Positions 7,069 through 13,801 of a stretch of 13,801 nt of DNA are shown here, one piece after another; positions within the stretch are counted from its first letter, which is position 1; every line of letters begins with the position of its first letter. Origin of the DNA: Deltaproteobacteria bacterium UBA6967 (GTDB taxonomy: Bacteria; SAR324; NAC60-12); contig DJYX01000037.1 of the NCBI GenBank assembly GCA_002450295.1, positions 12,922 to 26,722 of the forward strand, written 5' to 3'. The notes under the pieces were generated by a model. That model had not been told where the DNA came from. It ran no database searches and saw nothing but the letters and a program-made list of their open reading frames with translations. Both the position numbers and the translations under genes were made by a program.

Positions 7069-8523
7069 ATGGCAGACAACTGGTTCCGTGATTCCCACCG
7101 TTGGCTGGTCAAAGCCCATCAAACTGTTTCAGACTGGGCAGATGAAGCCGGCATCCCTGAAGAATGGTCCAAACGATGGAAGGGCTGGGGAGATGGTTTT
7201 CTTGACTGGATGCAGACAGATGCCCCTGAAGCTTTCCGACAACTCATCAGCCAGTCAGACAATTTGAACCAGTGGTATTCCCATGGAAGCCGCTATTTTG
7301 ATGCTGGCCAAACACTCCTCAGTATTGCAGCTCGAACCTACGCATTTCAGAAAATTCGCCTTCCTGTACTAGAGCCCAACGAAATTTCAGAAGAAACTCA
7401 GTCCCTTCATCAGAAGAATGCTACCGAGCTGGCTGAGCTTTGCCGTAGACAAGGTGGTGCATGGGTAAAAGCCGCTCAATTCCTTAGCTGTCAAGGAGAT
7501 TGGCTCCCAGAAACCTATGTAGATCAGCTAGCAGAGCTTCAGGATCAGGCTCCAAGCGTGTTATGGGAAGAGATCGAAAAACAGCTATTCCAGTGTTATG
7601 GTGCCGATTGGAGACTACGATTCGATGACGTTGAGCCAGTACCGTTAGCAACAGCATCCATTGCACAAGTTCACCGAGCAAAAACTAGAGGTGGCTCTCT
7701 TGTCGCACTAAAAATTCAATTGCCGGATGCTGCAGAGAAGATTGAAGCGGACCTGTTGTTTTTCAAGCGCATCGCACCCTTACTTCAACGCTGGGCAGAA
7801 GGTTGGAACGTTGGCCAGACTGTGGGAGAGCTCAGCAGGAGTATCCGGCAAGAATTGGACTACTACCATGAAGCGGCAAACCTAACAAAATTCCTTGCTC
7901 TATATGAAGCAGAGGAGTGGGTGTTTCCAGTACTGATTCCCGATCTCCTGAGTAAAGAAGTATTGGCTATGAGTTTTGTCGAAGGTCAACCTCTTCGGTA
8001 TTTCCTAGCTGATGTGCCAAGTGCTGCTGAGCCACTGCTGCAATCATTGGTAAGGAGCTTCATCAAGCAAATCTTTGTCACCGGCTTGTTCCACGCAGAT
8101 CCTCATCCTGGAAATTTCTTTGTAACCCCTCAAGGGAAGCTAGCTCTGCTGGATTTTGGAGCTGTCGCTCAGTTGACGGACGCCGAGTGTGAGGCCTACC
8201 GAAACGTCTTGGTGGCACTTTTTAATCGTCAGCAATCAGAATTTGATTCATTATTGCGCAAGGCTGGATTTGATGTCCCCGACGGTCCATTATTGCTAAA
8301 ATTACTTTTCGAAAGAGATCCCGCTGAATTTGCAGGGCTGAGCCAGATGGAAACTCATATGCGCATCATGAGAAGGGCGGAAGTAAAAATTCCCGACAAT
8401 TTTGTACTGATGGGAAGAGTTTTGATTTCGATCGGAGGCCTTCTAAAACAGTATCGAGTGAAAGTTGATCTTCAGGAGTTGGCTCTTTATTTGATGATGG
8501 AAGTTGCAAGAAAGGCATCATGA
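7069..8523 (+). CDS. AarF/UbiB/ABC1-family atypical kinase
   Basis: This 484-residue member of the ABC1/ADCK/UbiB protein-kinase-like family is a type often linked to quinone or other isoprenoid-lipid homeostasis. Visible motifs: a degenerate KxGQ motif as K134-A-A-Q137 (Gly to Ala), followed by FLSCQGDWLPETYVDQLAEL; the Ala-rich nucleotide loop at 192-202 (PLATASIAQVH, normally AAAS); K215 in VALKIQ; EAAN at 268-271; MSFVEG near 301; the catalytic HADPHPGN at 342-349; and LLDFGAV with D362. Before KxGQ lie about 130 residues, rich in tryptophan (W5, 12, 23, 33, 37, 40, 47, 69). The C-terminus lacks the hydrophobic anchor of E. coli UbiB. The ATG at 7069 has no clear ribosome site. The gene ends in an ATGA overlap with the next one, implying a shared job. 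The family is sure; the pathway is not. Confidence 0.9.
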   Translation: MADNWFRDSHRWLVKAHQTVSDWADEAGIPEEWSKRWKGWGDGFLDWMQTDAPEAFRQLISQSDNLNQWYSHGSRYFDAGQTLLSIAARTYAFQKIRLPVLEPNEISEETQSLHQKNATELAELCRRQGGAWVKAAQFLSCQGDWLPETYVDQLAELQDQAPSVLWEEIEKQLFQCYGADWRLRFDDVEPVPLATASIAQVHRAKTRGGSLVALKIQLPDAAEKIEADLLFFKRIAPLLQRWAEGWNVGQTVGELSRSIRQELDYYHEAANLTKFLALYEAEEWVFPVLIPDLLSKEVLAMSFVEGQPLRYFLADVPSAAEPLLQSLVRSFIKQIFVTGLFHADPHPGNFFVTPQGKLALLDFGAVAQLTDAECEAYRNVLVALFNRQQSEFDSLLRKAGFDVPDGPLLLKLLFERDPAEFAGLSQMETHMRIMRRAEVKIPDNFVLMGRVLISIGGLLKQYRVKVDLQELALYLMMEVARKAS

Positions 8524-9719
8524 AGGCTCTAGATCAACTGGAAAACCGACTGGTTGAACACTGGCAACGAAAGGAATCCCAGAAGACCTGGCAGGAGTGG
8601 ATCAAATGGTTGGAACAAATACAGTGTCCTCTGAGAGTGAACCGACCAGAAAAGGTGTCTCCTGAAGATCGAATAAACTATCAGACATTTTTACACTTCT
8701 GTGAAACTGCACTGGCTCGCTTACCCGACTGGGAAAGTAAGCTGACTACCCCAAACTGGGTGGAAGCACATAGTCTTTGTTTGCTCCCAACTGATTGGAC
8801 TTCTACTAAACTCACTTCAACAAAATCCAAAGCTGAGCAACCAGAGCAACATAAGTATCTCACCGAAGAAGATCTAGCGGGCACTCACCAGGCTTTGCTG
8901 CGCCTTGCAGAGGAGGTTGACAAGGTGAAAGGGCGACTGGAACAAATTGAGCAACAATCCATCCAGCAGCCTAGGCGTGTACCGCTGCCATCACCTCCAC
9001 TACCTGGTGGGAGTCCTCTCAAACAGCCACCGCCACAAGCCCCACCTCCGGCGCCTTCCAATCCGATGATGAGCCAAACGCTAGAAAATGAGCTACGTTT
9101 CCGTCCACCTCCAGAGCTAAAGCCCAAGACCTATGTTCCGGAAAGTTTTGATGAAAATCAGGCCTTCCCTGTAAGGCCACTGGACGAAGCATATCTGGGG
9201 TTCAATGAATGGTGCGATCATCTCTATTCAATTGGGCTGAATCTTCAGGAACTTTCAGCAGAAAACCTCAGAGTTGAAAGTTCCCGACCGATTTCGTTCC
9301 TTCAGTTTTCTCATCGTCTGGAGCGAAGGGTTGCTCCCACAGATAGGTTGCATGATCTGCTTGAGACCTTTCGTCTGCACTACAGAACAGGTTTTTCACC
9401 AGCACCACCCACGACCAAGATGCCTGGATTAACGCCGGATGTAACAGAAATTGAAGAAGATGAGGGATTTGAACTGACACAAGAGATCAATGAAACCTCG
9501 ACTGGATTTCAACTGCCTCCAGAGGATTTATATCAGGATTACAACAGTTGGCTGGAGTGGTTGATTGATCAGAATTTGGATCCTCGCGTCTACAGCAACC
9601 AAGATCTTCAAGTGGAAAGCAGCCATCGAATCTCCTTCCCCCAATTTCGTAGACGGCTGGAAAGAAAATTAGATGATCCAGAAACCTTTCGAAATTTGTT
9701 GGGACTCTCAGAACCCTGA
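8520..9719 (+). CDS. Hypothetical protein with internal W/VESS/ISF/RLER repeats, coupled to the aarF-like gene
   Basis: I do not recognise this 399-residue protein. Its ATG overlaps the stop of the aarF-like gene (ATGA), so it is probably made by translational coupling and may partner that kinase. No signal peptide or membrane segment is visible. In order: an N-terminal Trp-rich part (W15, 24, 27, 30); a helical, probably coiled-coil stretch at about 116-150; a proline-rich linker at 151-182 (PPLPGG, PPPQAPPPAP); repeat copy B at 225-271; an acidic linker; and repeat copy C at 338-384, near the C-terminus. B and C align without gaps over 47 residues with 20 identities, sharing Y..[FY]N.W...L, L.VESS..ISF and QF..RLER. 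Residues 24-68 look like a diverged third copy. The layout suggests a soluble multidomain binding or scaffold protein; this is inference only. Confidence 0.85.
   Translation: MKALDQLENRLVEHWQRKESQKTWQEWIKWLEQIQCPLRVNRPEKVSPEDRINYQTFLHFCETALARLPDWESKLTTPNWVEAHSLCLLPTDWTSTKLTSTKSKAEQPEQHKYLTEEDLAGTHQALLRLAEEVDKVKGRLEQIEQQSIQQPRRVPLPSPPLPGGSPLKQPPPQAPPPAPSNPMMSQTLENELRFRPPPELKPKTYVPESFDENQAFPVRPLDEAYLGFNEWCDHLYSIGLNLQELSAENLRVESSRPISFLQFSHRLERRVAPTDRLHDLLETFRLHYRTGFSPAPPTTKMPGLTPDVTEIEEDEGFELTQEINETSTGFQLPPEDLYQDYNSWLEWLIDQNLDPRVYSNQDLQVESSHRISFPQFRRRLERKLDDPETFRNLLGLSEP
8589..8723 (+). repeat. Probable diverged copy A of the internal protein repeat
   Basis: Residues 24-68 of the 399-residue protein start with WQEWIKWL and end with DRINYQTFLHFCETALARL. 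They parallel copy C (WLEWL, then HRISFPQFRRRLERKL) in the W..WL start and the R-I-[NS]-[YF]-x-x-F-x4-E-x2-L end, if two residues are gapped between. The VESS core is not kept, so homology is likely but not certain. Confidence 0.4.
8970..9065 (+). other. Proline-rich linker in the hypothetical protein
   Basis: Residues 151-182 contain about fifteen prolines, including PSPPLPGG and PPPQAPPPAP, directly after a predicted coiled coil. This looks like an extended flexible linker separating the N-terminal part from the repeat modules. Confidence 0.7.
9192..9332 (+). repeat. Internal protein repeat, copy B
   Basis: Residues 225-271 run from YLGFNEW through LRVESSRPISF to HRLERRV. They align gaplessly with copy C, with 20 of 47 residues identical by my count. 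The copies are 113 residues apart. Conservation concentrates at the W, the L.VESS..ISF core and the QF..RLER end, as expected for a folded module. Confidence 0.8.
9531..9671 (+). repeat. Internal protein repeat, copy C
   Basis: Residues 338-384 run from YQDYNSW through LQVESSHRISF to RRLERKL, gaplessly matching copy B. Only 15 residues follow before the stop, so the module forms the C-terminal domain. Confidence 0.8.
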
Positions 9720-9783
9720 AAATCAATGGACTTTGTCCACTAAAAACTTCGACGGAGAACATCACCTATTCCCGTCATTTCCC

Positions 9784-9813
9784 TTGACAACCATCCATTC
9801 GAATGTTAATTAT
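9784..9813 (+). promoter_or_regulatory. Promoter of the hrcA operon
   Basis: TTGACA at 9784-9789 is a perfect housekeeping -35. The -10 lies in TTAATTAT (9806-9813): AATTAT at 18 bp spacing matches four of six consensus bases. The spacer contains an 8-bp palindrome, ATTCGAAT (9797-9804). The operator that follows overlaps the -10 edge and the expected start site, the usual HrcA-repressible arrangement. Confidence 0.7.
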
Positions 9814-9839
9814 TAGCACTATCAGCTGATGAGTGCTAA
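9813..9839 (+). promoter_or_regulatory. CIRCE operator (HrcA binding site)
   Basis: The sequence is TTAGCACTA, nine bases, then GAGTGCTAA, against the consensus TTAGCACTC-N9-GAGTGCTAA. Only the last base of the left arm differs (A for C). Counting outward, the arms extend to TTATTAGCACT (9810-9820) and AGTGCTAATAA (9832-9842). The inner ATCAGCTGAT (9821-9830) is itself a palindrome. It lies 21 nt before the hrcA ATG, so HrcA should repress its own operon here. Confidence 0.96.
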
Positions 9840-9860
9840 TAAGCTACTTGAGAGAGCTTT

Positions 9861-10940
9861 ATGTCGAAAACGGTTCAACGGTTGGAGACCAAGGAGTCGA
9901 TTGACGAACGTACCCAACGAGTCCTACGCGGGATCATTGAGGGTTACATAACTAGTAACGAACCCGTTGGGTCGCGCTCCCTTTCAAAGTCCTTGGAGAT
10001 GGGGTTATCCCCAGCGACAATTCGGAACATCATGTCTGATCTCTCAGACATGGGCTTCCTGATGCAGTTGCATACATCTGCAGGCCGGATTCCCACTGAC
10101 AAAGCTTACAGGTTTTATGTTGATCAAGTAGTTGTGGCTAACCAACTTACTCGCAAGCTGCAGAAAAGGATTCAGGAGGTAACTCAGGAAGGTGGGATGA
10201 GTCAGGTCGAGGATCTTTTGATCAGTACGACCCGCCTGCTTGCAGGATTAACTCAATTTGTCTGCTTAACCAGTTCCCCAAGAGTTGAGACGAGCATTCT
10301 AAGAAGAATTGAGTTTATTCGCCTAAGTTCCCAACAGATTTTGGTTGTCCTGGTCACCCGCAACGGCCAAGTCCGGAACAAGATCATTGCAACAACAGAG
10401 GATCTTTCGCAGGACTTTCTCAACACAGTCTCCAGTTTCTTAAACGAACAGTTCCACAATCGGAGTCTTCATGAGATTCGACAGCAGATTCTCGAAAGCA
10501 TGGTCGAAGATAAGGAACGTTACGACCGCCTGTTAGCCCAAGCCGTTCGACTAGGGAAAAAAGCTTTCGAATTGGAAAATGCTCCGGAAGTTTATATCGA
10601 AGGCCAGCACAACCTGATTTTTAGTGAGCGCTTCAGGAATCTGAACAGTGCCCGTGGATTAATGGATGCCTTCGAGCACAAGTCGATGATCATGAATTTG
10701 CTCGATTCCGCCGTGGAAGCCGATGGAATCCAAATTTATATTGGGATCGAAAATGAGTTGGAAAGCTTCCAGGACTGTACGATGGTCAAGGCCCAGTATA
10801 GTGATCAAAACAACGTCCTCGGTACCATCGGAGTAATCGGGCCTACCAATATGGATTATCAAACAGTGATCCCAGTAGTTGATTTCACAGCCAGAATTCT
10901 CTCACAAACCATCACCCAACAATCATCATCCTGTGATTGA
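9861..10940 (+). CDS. hrcA: Heat-inducible transcription repressor HrcA
   Basis: This 359-residue dimeric repressor binds CIRCE and is released under heat stress when GroEL becomes occupied by unfolded proteins. The N-terminal winged-helix domain covers about 12-85 and contains the family signatures EPVGSRSLSK and SPATIRNIMSDLSDMGFL. TSAGRIPTDKAYRFYVD marks the junction with the regulatory part. The dimerisation and inserted domains follow, with a GAF-like C-terminal segment (YIGIENELESF near 290, LGTIGVIGPTNMDY near 322). Length is slightly above the usual 340-350. It is the first gene behind the CIRCE promoter and has a GAGAG ribosome site at 9850-9854. grpE starts 6 nt after its stop. The order hrcA-grpE-dnaK-dnaJ is the classical autoregulated operon. 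Confidence 0.97.
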   Translation: MSKTVQRLETKESIDERTQRVLRGIIEGYITSNEPVGSRSLSKSLEMGLSPATIRNIMSDLSDMGFLMQLHTSAGRIPTDKAYRFYVDQVVVANQLTRKLQKRIQEVTQEGGMSQVEDLLISTTRLLAGLTQFVCLTSSPRVETSILRRIEFIRLSSQQILVVLVTRNGQVRNKIIATTEDLSQDFLNTVSSFLNEQFHNRSLHEIRQQILESMVEDKERYDRLLAQAVRLGKKAFELENAPEVYIEGQHNLIFSERFRNLNSARGLMDAFEHKSMIMNLLDSAVEADGIQIYIGIENELESFQDCTMVKAQYSDQNNVLGTIGVIGPTNMDYQTVIPVVDFTARILSQTITQQSSSCD

Positions 10941-10946
10941 AAATAA

Positions 10947-11561
10947 ATGAACAAAGAAAATACTGAAAAAGGTAGCAACACTGAGGAACCGCTAGAAAAT
11001 AGCGACAACCCTATCAACGAAAAAAATTCGGAACCGATTGCTACTGATGAACCAGTAGAGTTCAATGAGCTAGAGGCTGATGAGGAAGAAGTTTCTGCAA
11101 TCGAGAACGAAGCCCTGCTGCAGGTTGCTACTCTGAAAGAAGAACTCCTTCGTCAGCACGCAGAAATGGATAACTTCCGCAAGCGAATGGCTCGGGAGCA
11201 AGCTGATCGACTCAAGTATCATCACATGGAGTTGATCCGAGAGTTGTTACCAGCCATCGACAGTCTAGAAAGAGCACTCACTCATTCTCAGCAGCAAGAA
11301 GACCTCTCTAGTAGCATGATAGAGGGCATTGAAATGGTGAATCGTATGATGCAGGAAAGTCTCAACAAATTCGGTGTGAGCCGCATAGAGCCTCAGGGTG
11401 AGCCGTTTGATCCAAACTGCCATCAGGCAGTGGGCATGGTGAAAACCGACGAAGTTCCAGAAAATCATGTTCTGGATGTATTCCAAATTGGCTACTACCT
11501 CCATGATCGAGTAGTGAGGCCAGCCATGGTTCGCGTCGCTGAAAAAACCCTGAATACTTGA
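10947..11561 (+). CDS. grpE: GrpE, nucleotide exchange factor of DnaK
   Basis: This 204-residue homodimeric co-chaperone releases ADP from DnaK and acts as a thermosensor of the cycle. The first 50 or so residues are acidic and disordered. A long coiled coil follows at about 50-115 (LKEELLRQHAEMDNFRKRM), then a helix bundle. The C-terminal beta-wing carries the family signature from GEPFDPNCHQAV (151-162) through GYYLHDRVVRPAMVRV (ending at 197). Length is normal (about 180-210). The ATG lies only 6 nt after the hrcA stop, and AAATAA precedes it with no recognisable Shine-Dalgarno, so translation probably depends on ribosomes arriving from hrcA. Confidence 0.97.
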   Translation: MNKENTEKGSNTEEPLENSDNPINEKNSEPIATDEPVEFNELEADEEEVSAIENEALLQVATLKEELLRQHAEMDNFRKRMAREQADRLKYHHMELIRELLPAIDSLERALTHSQQQEDLSSSMIEGIEMVNRMMQESLNKFGVSRIEPQGEPFDPNCHQAVGMVKTDEVPENHVLDVFQIGYYLHDRVVRPAMVRVAEKTLNT

Positions 11562-11592
11562 AGAACCCCAAAAACTCAAAGGAGTCTGATCT

Positions 11593-13515
11593 ATGGGAAA
11601 GGTAATTGGAATTGACCTGGGAACTTCCAACTCTTGTGTCGCCGTGATGGAAGGTGGTGATCCCAAGGTAATCCAAAATTCAGAAGGCGTCCGCACCACC
11701 CCATCTATGGTTGCCTTCAATGACAGTGGTGAGCGTCTGGTAGGCCAAGTTGCGAAACGACAGGCGATTACGAATCCAAAGCGAACCGTGTTCAGCGCCA
11801 AGCGCTTGATGGGCCAAAAGTTTAATACAGAAGCAGTCAATCGATTGAAATCTGTGGCTCCCTTCGAGATTACAGGTGGAGCAAATGATCTGGCTTACAT
11901 CGGCGTTGATGGTAAGAGCTATTCGCCTCCGGAAATTTCAGCTTTTGTTCTCCAAAAAATGAAGCAAACAGCTGAAGACTATCTTGGAGAGACGGTTACT
12001 GACGCAGTCATTACTGTTCCAGCCTACTTCAATGACAGCCAACGGCAGGCGACAAAAGATGCAGGTAAAATTGCTGGCCTGAATGTACTTAGGATCATCA
12101 ATGAACCCACTGCGGCTTCATTGGCTTATGGACTGGACAAAAAATCAGACGAGAAGATAGCCGTCTTTGACCTTGGTGGAGGAACATTCGATGTTTCCAT
12201 TCTCGAAATCGGAGACGGAGTCTTTGAAGTCAAATCAACCAACGGAGATACCTTCCTCGGTGGAGACGACTTTGACAACAGATTGATCAACTTTCTAGCT
12301 GATGAATTCAAAAAGGAAAACAGCATAGATCTGCGCCAAGACAAAATGGCTCTCCAACGTCTGAAGGAAGCCGCCGAAAAAGCGAAGCATGAGTTGTCTT
12401 CCGGCACTGAAACAGAAGTTAATCTTCCCTTCATCACTGCAGACCAGAATGGTCCAAAGCATTTGAATTTGAAAATTAGCCGTGCTCGCTTTGAGCAAAT
12501 GGTTGATGATCTGGTCCAGCGATGTCTTGGACCATGTAGAGACGCACTGAAAGATGCTGGCTGTACCGCTAAGGACATTGATGAGGTGATCCTAGTGGGT
12601 GGAATGACGCGAATGCCCAAGATCCAGCAAATCGTAAAGGAATTCTTTGGTAAAGAGCCTCACAAGGGCGTCAATCCGGATGAAGTCGTTGCAATCGGTG
12701 CGGCGATCCAAGGTGGAGTGCTAAAGGGTGACGTCAAAGATGTTCTTTTGTTGGATGTCACACCACTCTCACTTGGCATTGAGACTCTCGGTGGAGTAAT
12801 GACCAAGTTGATCGAGCGCAACACCACAATTCCTACCCGGAAGAGCCAGGTCTTCTCAACAGCAGCGGACAACCAACCTGCGGTGAGTATTCACGTGCTG
12901 CAAGGTGAGCGCGAAATGGCAGCTGATAACAAGACCCTGGGCCGTTTCGAACTGGTTGGGATTCCTGCAGCTCCAAGAGGAATGCCTCAAATTGAGGTGA
13001 CCTTTGATATTGATGCCAACGGCATCGTCAATGTCAGCGCTAAGGATCTTGGTACGGGTAAGGAGCAAGCAATCAAGATCACCTCCTCCAGTGGCCTCTC
13101 TGACTCAGAAGTAGAACGTATGGTTCAGGAAGCAGAACAATATGCTGATGACGATAAAAAGCGTAGGGATTCGGCAGAACTTCGGAATCAAGCTGAGACA
13201 CTACTCTACAGTACAGAAAAGACGATGGGAGAACTTGGTGACAAGCTTCCAGAAGCAGACAAAGAGAAAATCACTGCTGTCAGTGAGCAACTCCGAAAGA
13301 GCTTGGAAGGAGACGACCCTGAGGCCATTCGCAGTGACATCGAGGCCCTTACCCAAGCTTCTCACAAACTTGCTGAGTTACTTTATAGTCAAGCTTCAGC
13401 AAACCCATCTGGATCAGATCAGCCTGGCGATGATCAAAATCAAGGTGGTGGCTCAGGCAGCAAGCAAGATGACGATAACATTGTTGATGCAGATTACGAG
13501 GAAGTTAAAAAGTAA
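11593..13515 (+). CDS. dnaK: Molecular chaperone DnaK (Hsp70)
   Basis: This 640-residue cytosolic Hsp70 uses ATP cycles to bind and release exposed hydrophobic segments, with GrpE and DnaJ as partners in the same operon. The nucleotide-binding domain has [14 protein letters not shown] at 5-18, K70 (catalytic Lys equivalent to E. coli K70), [10 protein letters not shown] at 193-202 with T198, and [10 protein letters not shown] near 333-342. The interdomain linker VLLLDVTP is at 384-391. The substrate-binding beta domain follows to about 500, then the helical lid and a Gly/Asp-rich tail ending in [11 protein letters not shown], the usual cytosolic C-terminal motif. AAAGGAG at 11578-11584 is a strong ribosome site 8 nt before the ATG, and only 31 nt separate it from grpE, so this product may be made at a higher rate than GrpE. 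Confidence 0.98.
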   Translation: MGKVIGIDLGTSNSCVAVMEGGDPKVIQNSEGVRTTPSMVAFNDSGERLVGQVAKRQAITNPKRTVFSAKRLMGQKFNTEAVNRLKSVAPFEITGGANDLAYIGVDGKSYSPPEISAFVLQKMKQTAEDYLGETVTDAVITVPAYFNDSQRQATKDAGKIAGLNVLRIINEPTAASLAYGLDKKSDEKIAVFDLGGGTFDVSILEIGDGVFEVKSTNGDTFLGGDDFDNRLINFLADEFKKENSIDLRQDKMALQRLKEAAEKAKHELSSGTETEVNLPFITADQNGPKHLNLKISRARFEQMVDDLVQRCLGPCRDALKDAGCTAKDIDEVILVGGMTRMPKIQQIVKEFFGKEPHKGVNPDEVVAIGAAIQGGVLKGDVKDVLLLDVTPLSLGIETLGGVMTKLIERNTTIPTRKSQVFSTAADNQPAVSIHVLQGEREMAADNKTLGRFELVGIPAAPRGMPQIEVTFDIDANGIVNVSAKDLGTGKEQAIKITSSSGLSDSEVERMVQEAEQYADDDKKRRDSAELRNQAETLLYSTEKTMGELGDKLPEADKEKITAVSEQLRKSLEGDDPEAIRSDIEALTQASHKLAELLYSQASANPSGSDQPGDDQNQGGGSGSKQDDDNIVDADYEEVKK

Positions 13516-13533
13516 TCTTTTCGCATCCTCAGG

Positions 13534-13548
13534 AAGGAGGCCCTGTTG
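13534..13548 (+). promoter_or_regulatory. dnaJ ribosome site fixing a TTG start
   Basis: AAGGAGG at 13534-13540 lies 5 nt before TTG at 13546 and supports this non-ATG start. The translation then begins [11 protein letters not shown], exactly as DnaJ proteins do. CTTTTC (13517-13522) could pair with GGAAGG (13532-13537), and CCTC (13527-13530) with GAGG (13537-13540), partly hiding the site; both pairings are short. Confidence 0.7.
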
Positions 13549-13801
13549 GCCAAACGTGATTATTATGAAGTACTAGGGGTCTCCCAAAACGTCAGCCCGG
13601 AAGACCTGAAGAAGGCCTACCGAAAAGTGGCCATGAAGTATCACCCAGATCGCAATCCAGGTGATTCAGATGCTGAACTGAAATTCAAAGAAGCCACTGA
13701 AGCCTATGAGGTTCTTAGTGATTCTCAGAAGCGTTCTCGCTATGACCAATTCGGCCATGCTGCTGAAGGGATGGGAGACGGTTTTAGTGGTGGTTTCAGC
13801 G
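13546..13801 (+). CDS. dnaJ: Chaperone DnaJ (Hsp40), cut by the window end
   Basis: About 85 codons are present, and the gene runs off the window. DnaJ stimulates the DnaK ATPase and delivers substrates to it. The visible part is a complete J domain: [11 protein letters not shown] at 2-12, [20 protein letters not shown] with the essential HPD at 33-35, and [19 protein letters not shown], followed by the start of the Gly/Phe-rich region (GDGFSGGFS). The zinc-binding and C-terminal domains cannot be seen, so a shorter J-domain protein cannot be strictly excluded, though position and sequence say DnaJ. The start is TTG, 30 nt after the dnaK stop, chosen from the strong ribosome site and the standard N-terminus. 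It is the fourth gene of the CIRCE-controlled operon. Confidence 0.95.
   Translation, partial: MAKRDYYEVLGVSQNVSPEDLKKAYRKVAMKYHPDRNPGDSDAELKFKEATEAYEVLSDSQKRSRYDQFGHAAEGMGDGFSGGFS

Noticed and set aside
9727..9739. Small hairpin TGGAC/GTCCA after the hypothetical gene
   Set aside because: Only five base pairs with no T-tract on either side; too weak to call a terminator.
11265..11840. 191-codon open frame on the minus strand across grpE and dnaK
   Set aside because: It lies antisense to two certain genes, its translation resembles no family, and it has no ribosome site; it is a coding shadow.
12126..12620. 164-codon minus-strand frame inside dnaK
   Set aside because: Ser/Arg-rich low-complexity translation, antisense to conserved DnaK sequence; a shadow of its codon use.
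13142..13576. Plus-strand frame spanning the dnaK end and dnaJ start
   Set aside because: Out of frame with both certain genes and lacking any recognisable domain.

Overview
The window is gene-dense bacterial chromosome with moderate GC. All ten supported genes lie on the plus strand, and I see no mobile element, tRNA, rRNA or CRISPR. A secreted glutathione peroxidase, a tol-pal-type acyl-CoA thioesterase (YbgC) and the HrcA/CIRCE heat-shock system point to a Gram-negative, proteobacteria-like organism. A deltaproteobacterial or SAR324-like marine lineage is my guess from overall gene flavour only; a tree of DnaK, HtpG or Lon would settle it.

Layout. 1-131: a perfect stem-loop at the window edge and a possible promoter. 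132-665: exported thiol peroxidase of the glutathione peroxidase family. 709-2443: a UMF1-family MFS transporter overlapping a YbgC-type thioesterase. 2565-4445: HtpG (Hsp90) with a TTG start. 4528-6972: Lon protease, flanked on both sides by perfect 9-bp inverted repeats. 7069-9719: an AarF/UbiB/ABC1 atypical kinase overlapping by 4 bp a 399-residue protein that I do not recognise and that carries an internal repeat. 9861 to the end: the heat-shock operon hrcA-grpE-dnaK-dnaJ behind a TTGACA promoter with an overlapping CIRCE operator; dnaJ is cut by the window end.

The main theme is protein quality control: Hsp90, Lon and the complete DnaK/GrpE/DnaJ machine with its HrcA repressor lie within about 11 kb. 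Only the hrcA promoter has a visible CIRCE, so htpG and lon are probably controlled differently. The least explained part is the aarF-like gene with its translationally coupled partner. The partner has two clear gapless copies and one probable diverged copy of a roughly 47-residue W/VESS/ISF/RLER module, separated by coiled-coil and proline-rich linkers. It is the best candidate here for something undescribed.
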